Below the pieces are notes generated by a model. That model was not told the DNA's origin and made no database searches. It saw nothing but the letters and a program-made list of their open reading frames with translations. From contig JAJRXK010000111.1 in assembly GCA_024276305.1 (NCBI GenBank), forward strand, positions 1 to 64,000: a DNA stretch of 64,000 nucleotides, read 5' to 3'. This stretch comes from Candidatus Krumholzibacteriota bacterium (GTDB taxonomy: Bacteria; Krumholzibacteriota; Krumholzibacteriia; JAJRXK01). Position numbers and translations under genes: made by a program. Shown here piece by piece: positions 59,559-64,000 of the stretch; within the stretch, counting starts at the first letter, position 1, and each line of letters begins with the position of its first letter.

Positions 59559-60275
59559 CTAGCTCAGGAATCCAGCCGGAGCCGGTTCCTGCTCGACTGC
59601 CGGACGAACGTTTTTGGTCGGAATCGGTGGCTGTGGCTGGGAAGCCCTCTGGCCCGCCAACACATCGGCCATCACCACCAAGAGCTCCTCGCGCGCATCC
59701 TCGAGATCGACGGTGCGCGTCCGAATCTTCCTGACGAAGATGTTGAAACAGACCGTGGCGATGACCGCGACGATGATCCCGGCAGCCGTGGTCATGAGGG
59801 CCTCGGCGACACCCATGGCAACGACCTGACTCCCTCCGGAGCCGGTCCTCGCAATCGCCGAGAACGCCCGAATGATACCGACTACCGTCCCGAACAGGCC
59901 AATCAGCGGGGCGATGTTGCTCATGGTGCCGAGCACGTTGAGAAAGCGCTCCATCTCGACTTGCTCGACCTCGATCGCGGTATTCATTCGCTGCTGCAGA
60001 TCACTGCGACGAAGATGCGCGTGATCGAGGCCCTGAGACACCACTCGAGAGACTGCGCTCTGGTTTCGCTCACACAGATCCTTGGCGGCAACCATGCTGC
60101 CGACCTTCAGCTTCTCCGCGATCTGCTTCATGAAGGCGGGAGCATCAGTTGCGCTCCGCATGAAGAAGAGCCACCTCTCCACTGCAAAGCCCACGGTGAT
60201 GATGGAACAGAAGAGCAGCACCGCCATGGTGGGAGAGCTGCGGAAGAGATCGAGTAACGAGAGATCACCTATCAT
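59559..60275 (-). CDS. ExbB/TolQ proton-channel protein
   Basis: 238 residues with three helices: MAVLLFCSIITVGFAVERWL, SNIAPLIGLFGTVVGIIRAF and AEALMTTAAGIIVAVIATVC. The last two form the ExbB/TolQ/MotA signature. It makes the inner-membrane motor with the ExbD pair and powers the TonB protein. It follows the TPR gene by 24 bases in one operon. Confidence 0.92.
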   Translation of the reverse strand: MIGDLSLLDLFRSSPTMAVLLFCSIITVGFAVERWLFFMRSATDAPAFMKQIAEKLKVGSMVAAKDLCERNQSAVSRVVSQGLDHAHLRRSDLQQRMNTAIEVEQVEMERFLNVLGTMSNIAPLIGLFGTVVGIIRAFSAIARTGSGGSQVVAMGVAEALMTTAAGIIVAVIATVCFNIFVRKIRTRTVDLEDAREELLVVMADVLAGQRASQPQPPIPTKNVRPAVEQEPAPAGFLS

Positions 60276-60299
60276 GCGAGCGTTCCTCCGAAAGGTCGG

Positions 60300-63200
60300 T
60301 CAGCGACCGACCGCCTGCTGCTGCTGGAGTGAGTCGACGCGGGATTGCGCCAAGGACGTCCATTCCTGCTTGGATGCTTTGTTGACGATTTGTCGATATG
60401 CCGTGAGCGCACCGGCGTAGTCTCCTCTGGCCTCGAGCAACTCACCGACGCGAACCAGCGCCGCAATCACGAATGCGTCAGAGCCCGATCCAGCCCCGGC
60501 CAATCGGTAACTCTCGAGGGCGCTGTCGATGGCGCCGTCCTTTTCGTAACATTCGCCCTGGCGATATCGAACCTCCGCCATCTCGCCGTCGCCCGCCTCG
60601 AGGGCGTGGTCGTAGGCAGCGACCGCCTGACTGTAGTCGCCCAGCTCATCCTGATAGATCCCGGCAACCTCGAGCCAAAGACCCTGGGTCTTCTCATGGT
60701 CGGGGTACTCGCTGATGAACTGCCGGTACGACTCAATGGCCGCGGTCCAGTCCTCGATCTGCTGATAGCTGACGGCAACATTGAAGAGACCCAGAGCTGC
60801 GTATTCGCCCGATGGAAAGCGATCACGCATGGTCTCGTACTCGCGTGCGGCAGCCTCGTATTTTCCGAGCTTGAACAGAGTGGTCCCGATGCGGAAATGT
60901 GCCAGTTCGGCGAGATCATGCGCGGGATGAGTGGTCACGAAGTTCCGGAAGCCCGCTAGCGCGGGGTCGAACTGCTCCATCCGATAGTAGCTCTCGGCCA
61001 GATAGTAGAGCGCCCGCGGTCCGCTCTCGGACTCGGGATAATCCAAGGTGACCTTCTCGAAGGCCCGTGCGGCTGTTGCATAGTCTTCGGCCGCAAAGGC
61101 ATCTTGGCCCTTGTTCCAGAAAATGTCGGCCGCGAGTGCGCTGTCGGGGAACTTGGCCAGGTATTCCTCCATGTCCTTGCCACTGCGGTAGTAACAGGAC
61201 TGGATACCCAACTCCGCGTCCTCCGCCCTGTCGTCACGAGGGTAGGTCTGAAGGAAGTTCGTGAAGGCCCCGATTGCGGCGGCATCTTCTCCCAAGTTGT
61301 AGGCGGTGTTCGCCAACCCGAAGGCCGCGTCCGCCGCATGTTGGCCATCGGGATACTGCACGAGCAATTGTCGGTAGGTCGTCCGAGCCGCATCGAATTC
61401 TCCCAGACCGAACTGGGTGTCGGCAACGCGATAGATCGCCTCTTCCCGCTTCGACGAATCCGGGAATCGAGTGGTCAGATCCCTCCAGGTCTGGATCGCC
61501 TGATCGTAGTACTGCAGGCGATAGTAGGACTCCGCCAGATTGGCCAGGGCGGACGCGGCCTCTGCATCCTCGGGGTGGGCCTCGAGGAACTGTTGGTACT
61601 CGCGCACCGCGTCTTCGTACTTGCGTTGATTGAAGTAGATGGACCCCACGGCCAGCGAATTCGTTCCCTCTTCGCTGTCCGCATTCGCCAACGCCAAAAG
61701 GAACGTCTCCTGTTCTCGAAGAGCCAGCTCGTACTCGCCCATCTGGGAATAGCTGGCGACGAGTCCTTGCAGAGATGCAGCGGCCACGTTGCTGCGTGGA
61801 TAACCCGTCAGGACCAGCCGGTACATCGATCCCGCCGCTTTGTACAAGCCCTGGCGGTAGTAGGCCTCTCCCAAGTAGTAGTAGGTCCGCGCTCGCCAGT
61901 GGCTCGGAGTCGGCAGCAACCTCTTGGCAATGAAGTTGTAGTTCGTGATGAGCCGATCGGACTGACCTGATTGGTAGTAGGCAAGAGTCGACAGGAAGAG
62001 CGCCCGCTCCGCCACGTCGGTGTTGACGTGCTTGTCGAGAACGTTCTGGAATGCCCGCACCGCCCGATCCTGGTCGTCGGACATGAGGTAGGCGAATCCC
62101 TCGAGAACCAGAACTCTCGCAGCCAGAGGATCGCCCGGAAACTGATCCAAGAACTCCTCCGCCATCTGGATCGCCTGGCCGTAGTTCTCTTCTTCCGCAT
62201 ATCCGTAGACGATCTTGTGCAACGCCGCAGATGCGATCCGAGAATCACCGAAGTCGCGAACCACCTCGGTGTAGGAGAAAATCGCGTCGGCGACGCGACC
62301 CAGGCTCATGTAGGCGTCGCCGATGAGATAGCGCGAATAGGCACAAATCGTCTGCCCAGGAAACAACGTACAAACTTCTTCGAGTTGACGAATGCTCTCG
62401 TCGAAGCTTCCCTCGCGGTAGGTCACGCATGCCAACTTGTATCTCGCATTGGCCAGGAAGGGGCTGTCCGGATACTCCTCGATGAAGGATCGGTAACTTC
62501 GTACTGCCACCGCGTTCTGATTGCTTCGGTAAAATGCTTCGGCGATGCTGAATGCCACGTCGTCGCGCAAGGGACTCTCGGGATACTTCCGAAGCACCTG
62601 ACGATAGCGCTGGATCGCCAAGATGTACTGACCCATATCCTCGAGGGTGCGCCCCGTGTAGTACAAACCACGATCGCTGGGGACTTCCGAGAAGTAGGAC
62701 AGGGCCGTCTCGAAGTCTGAGTCCCGATAGGCGAATAGGCCCAGCGCGAATTTCACTTGGGGAAGATCTGCGTATCCGGGTCGTGACTCGATCAGGCGCC
62801 GGTAGCTCGATTCGAGCTTCATCCAGTTACCATCGGCGATGTACGCGGATCCGACTTCGAAGAGCGCTTCGGCCACCAGGAAGTTGTCCTCATACTTGCG
62901 AATGATCTGGTCGTAGAGACGGATCGCGGCCGGGAATTCTTCGAGGTTGAATGCACATTCTGCACGTCGCAACAGCACTGATGCCTTCAAGTAGTCGTCA
63001 GCGCCCTTGAACTCGTGTACCCGAGCGTACTCCTGACGAGCGGCCTCATAGTCTCCGATGTCGAAGTAGCACTCGGCCAACATGTATTGGGCACTTGCGG
63101 CCCGAGAACTGCCGCCATAAGTCTTGACGAAGAGGCGATACTGCTGCATCGCGGCAGACTTGTCGGTGCCGCGGGTGTAGGCTTCACCCGCCGCGGTCCA

Positions 63201-63329
63201 CAGGGCCTCCTCCGACGGCACGCTTTGCTCGGTGTCGCTGGCTCTACCGATGCCAGTCCACGTGGACACGATCACCAGACTGACGATCATCGGTAGAGCG
63301 CAATGGCGAATTCGCCACATCGTGGTCAT
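60300..63329 (-). CDS. Very long TPR protein of the Tol-Pal-like operon
   Basis: 1009 residues from ATG 63329 (MTTMWRIRHCALPMIV). After a signal peptide (LPMIVSLVIVSTWTGIGRAS) the whole protein is about 25 TPR/YbgF-CpoB-like repeats, each with an aromatic Y/F and the pattern of AAIRLYDQIIRKYEDN, ALSYFSEVPSDRG, AVRAFQNVLDKHVN and so on. CpoB (YbgF) in E. coli Tol-Pal is a single short TPR protein, so this is about four times longer. It should form a long periplasmic solenoid, perhaps scaffolding the motor to the wall. It overlaps the upstream barrel gene by 4 bases. Confidence 0.88.
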   Translation of the reverse strand: MTTMWRIRHCALPMIVSLVIVSTWTGIGRASDTEQSVPSEEALWTAAGEAYTRGTDKSAAMQQYRLFVKTYGGSSRAASAQYMLAECYFDIGDYEAARQEYARVHEFKGADDYLKASVLLRRAECAFNLEEFPAAIRLYDQIIRKYEDNFLVAEALFEVGSAYIADGNWMKLESSYRRLIESRPGYADLPQVKFALGLFAYRDSDFETALSYFSEVPSDRGLYYTGRTLEDMGQYILAIQRYRQVLRKYPESPLRDDVAFSIAEAFYRSNQNAVAVRSYRSFIEEYPDSPFLANARYKLACVTYREGSFDESIRQLEEVCTLFPGQTICAYSRYLIGDAYMSLGRVADAIFSYTEVVRDFGDSRIASAALHKIVYGYAEEENYGQAIQMAEEFLDQFPGDPLAARVLVLEGFAYLMSDDQDRAVRAFQNVLDKHVNTDVAERALFLSTLAYYQSGQSDRLITNYNFIAKRLLPTPSHWRARTYYYLGEAYYRQGLYKAAGSMYRLVLTGYPRSNVAAASLQGLVASYSQMGEYELALREQETFLLALANADSEEGTNSLAVGSIYFNQRKYEDAVREYQQFLEAHPEDAEAASALANLAESYYRLQYYDQAIQTWRDLTTRFPDSSKREEAIYRVADTQFGLGEFDAARTTYRQLLVQYPDGQHAADAAFGLANTAYNLGEDAAAIGAFTNFLQTYPRDDRAEDAELGIQSCYYRSGKDMEEYLAKFPDSALAADIFWNKGQDAFAAEDYATAARAFEKVTLDYPESESGPRALYYLAESYYRMEQFDPALAGFRNFVTTHPAHDLAELAHFRIGTTLFKLGKYEAAAREYETMRDRFPSGEYAALGLFNVAVSYQQIEDWTAAIESYRQFISEYPDHEKTQGLWLEVAGIYQDELGDYSQAVAAYDHALEAGDGEMAEVRYRQGECYEKDGAIDSALESYRLAGAGSGSDAFVIAALVRVGELLEARGDYAGALTAYRQIVNKASKQEWTSLAQSRVDSLQQQQAVGR

Positions 63330-64000
63330 CGCTGCTTCCCCTCGTTCGTCGAATTCTCCTTGCCACCACTGATCTCGACTCGAATGGGAGACCGGGTGCG
63401 ATCGGCGAATCCGAGAACCTCCACCGAAGATTCGTAGTCCCACTCCTCGCTCATCCCGTCGAGCACGGTGATGTGAACCTGGTAGCGCCCATCGGCGACC
63501 AAACGTCCCTGATCATCATCACCCTTCCACTCCACGCCTTCGGGGGGCGGCCCGTTTCCGGAGAGAGTGCGCACCAGATTCCCCTCGGGATCGACGATCT
63601 CGAGTCTCCAGGACTCCACTTTTCCGGTCACCGCGGTGTCGATTCCGAAGTGGACAGAACGATTCTCGCCCGAGGGGCTGAAGAGGCCACGATCCCGTCG
63701 CATCTTCACACCGTAGGGAACTCCGAAGCGGAAGGTCGCGCTGACGACCTGGGTCCCGCCGAGGTCATGGTCGAGGTAGGTGTAATCCAGCTGCCAATTC
63801 TCCCACCGGAATGCCGCTCCGAACCCGGACTGCTCTCGAACCGCGTCGTATCCTGTCCTCAGTCCGAACTGACGCGTGGGCCACACTTCGATTCCACTCC
63901 GAAGATTCACGTCCATGTTGTCGGTCCGGACCAGATCAGTGCTGACCACGATGCGATTACGGAAGAGGTGCAGTGCAGTCCCTGCACGCATGGTGCGCGC
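63326..64000 (-). CDS. C-terminal part of an outer-membrane barrel protein (PorV-like), cut by the window edge
   Basis: The frame is open beyond the right edge, so the start is outside. 225 codons are visible. They begin with strand-like segments (NLRSGIEVWPTRQFGLRTGY, WQLDYTYLDHDLGGTQVVSA, TFRFGVPYGVK), as in PorV/UPF0164-type barrels, and end with a FlgD-like domain (WRLEIVDPEGNLVRTLSGNG, WKGDDDQGRLVADGRYQVHI). It is the first visible gene of the Tol-Pal-like run. Confidence 0.7.
   Translation of the reverse strand, partial: ARTMRAGTALHLFRNRIVVSTDLVRTDNMDVNLRSGIEVWPTRQFGLRTGYDAVREQSGFGAAFRWENWQLDYTYLDHDLGGTQVVSATFRFGVPYGVKMRRDRGLFSPSGENRSVHFGIDTAVTGKVESWRLEIVDPEGNLVRTLSGNGPPPEGVEWKGDDDQGRLVADGRYQVHITVLDGMSEEWDYESSVEVLGFADRTRSPIRVEISGGKENSTNEGKQR

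Noticed and set aside
1-64000. rRNA, tRNA or insertion sequences
   Set aside because: No cloverleaf-like or rRNA-like segment and no transposase or terminal repeats were recognised; a dedicated covariance-model search would be needed to exclude small RNAs.

Overview
The window is GC-rich, gene-dense DNA from a diderm (Gram-negative) bacterium. The evidence for two membranes is an ExbB/ExbD/TonB-OmpA (Tol-Pal-like) operon, two RND pumps with an adaptor, a LolD-type ABC system, lipoproteins and porin-like barrels. Three traits suggest a little-studied lineage related to the FCB group (Eisenbacteria- or Krumholzibacteria-like): an FG-GAP/UnbV protein ending in an NPFNP, FlgD-like C-terminal domain; very large TPR proteins; and six-bladed propeller lipid-export neighbours. 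The phylum is an inference. No rRNA, tRNA, CRISPR array or insertion sequence was seen.

Layout. 1-2633 (minus): a partial exported protein, a Tat-exported multicopper oxidase and a low-complexity hypothetical protein. 2783-8700 (plus): a GspE/PilB-type ATPase with three added zinc ribbons, translationally coupled to a tandem KaiC-like ATPase, then an OPT transporter. 8728-9174 (minus): an Asp/His-rich lipoprotein. 9512-11698 (plus): an FG-GAP/UnbV protein behind a good sigma70-type promoter.

11731-18924 (minus): a six-gene overlapping operon. It matches the core of the Campylobacter O-methyl-phosphoramidate (MeOPN) capsule-modification pathway: a cytidylyltransferase, a cytidylyltransferase-glutamine kinase fusion and a gamma-glutamyl-CDP-amidate hydrolase-like GATase. 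These are followed by an unknown protein, a formyltransferase-like protein and a CDP-glycerol glycerophosphotransferase-like protein. I read it as a phosphoramidate surface-glycan decoration locus. It is one of two candidates here for a little-described system.

19190-30457: a Cys-rich secreted protein with a MerR-like promoter (minus), ubiE (minus), then eight plus-strand genes, most of them overlapping or closely spaced (methyltransferase, two GT-C-like membrane proteins, a LolD/FtsX ABC pair, AttH, DUF547, DUF456). 30494-36505: hemerythrin-like protein, two secreted hypotheticals, a CBS protein, an orphan PhoB-type regulator and asparagine synthetase.

36832-43189: the second candidate system. 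An S8 lipoprotein protease and an unknown lipoprotein are divergent from an ECF sigma factor, a soluble zinc anti-sigma factor and a TPR-CHAT caspase-like protease. The intergenic region carries an ECF-type promoter facing the S8 gene and a 9-bp inverted repeat. A 5'-truncated porin remnant follows the CHAT gene. The layout suggests a proteolysis-controlled sigma-factor circuit.

43941-54663 (minus): two RND permeases and their adaptor, with two paralogous six-bladed propeller proteins upstream. 54946-64000 (minus): a barrel protein (partial), a 1009-residue TPR protein, ExbB, two ExbDs, TonB, an OmpA-like protein and HflX in one co-directional run.
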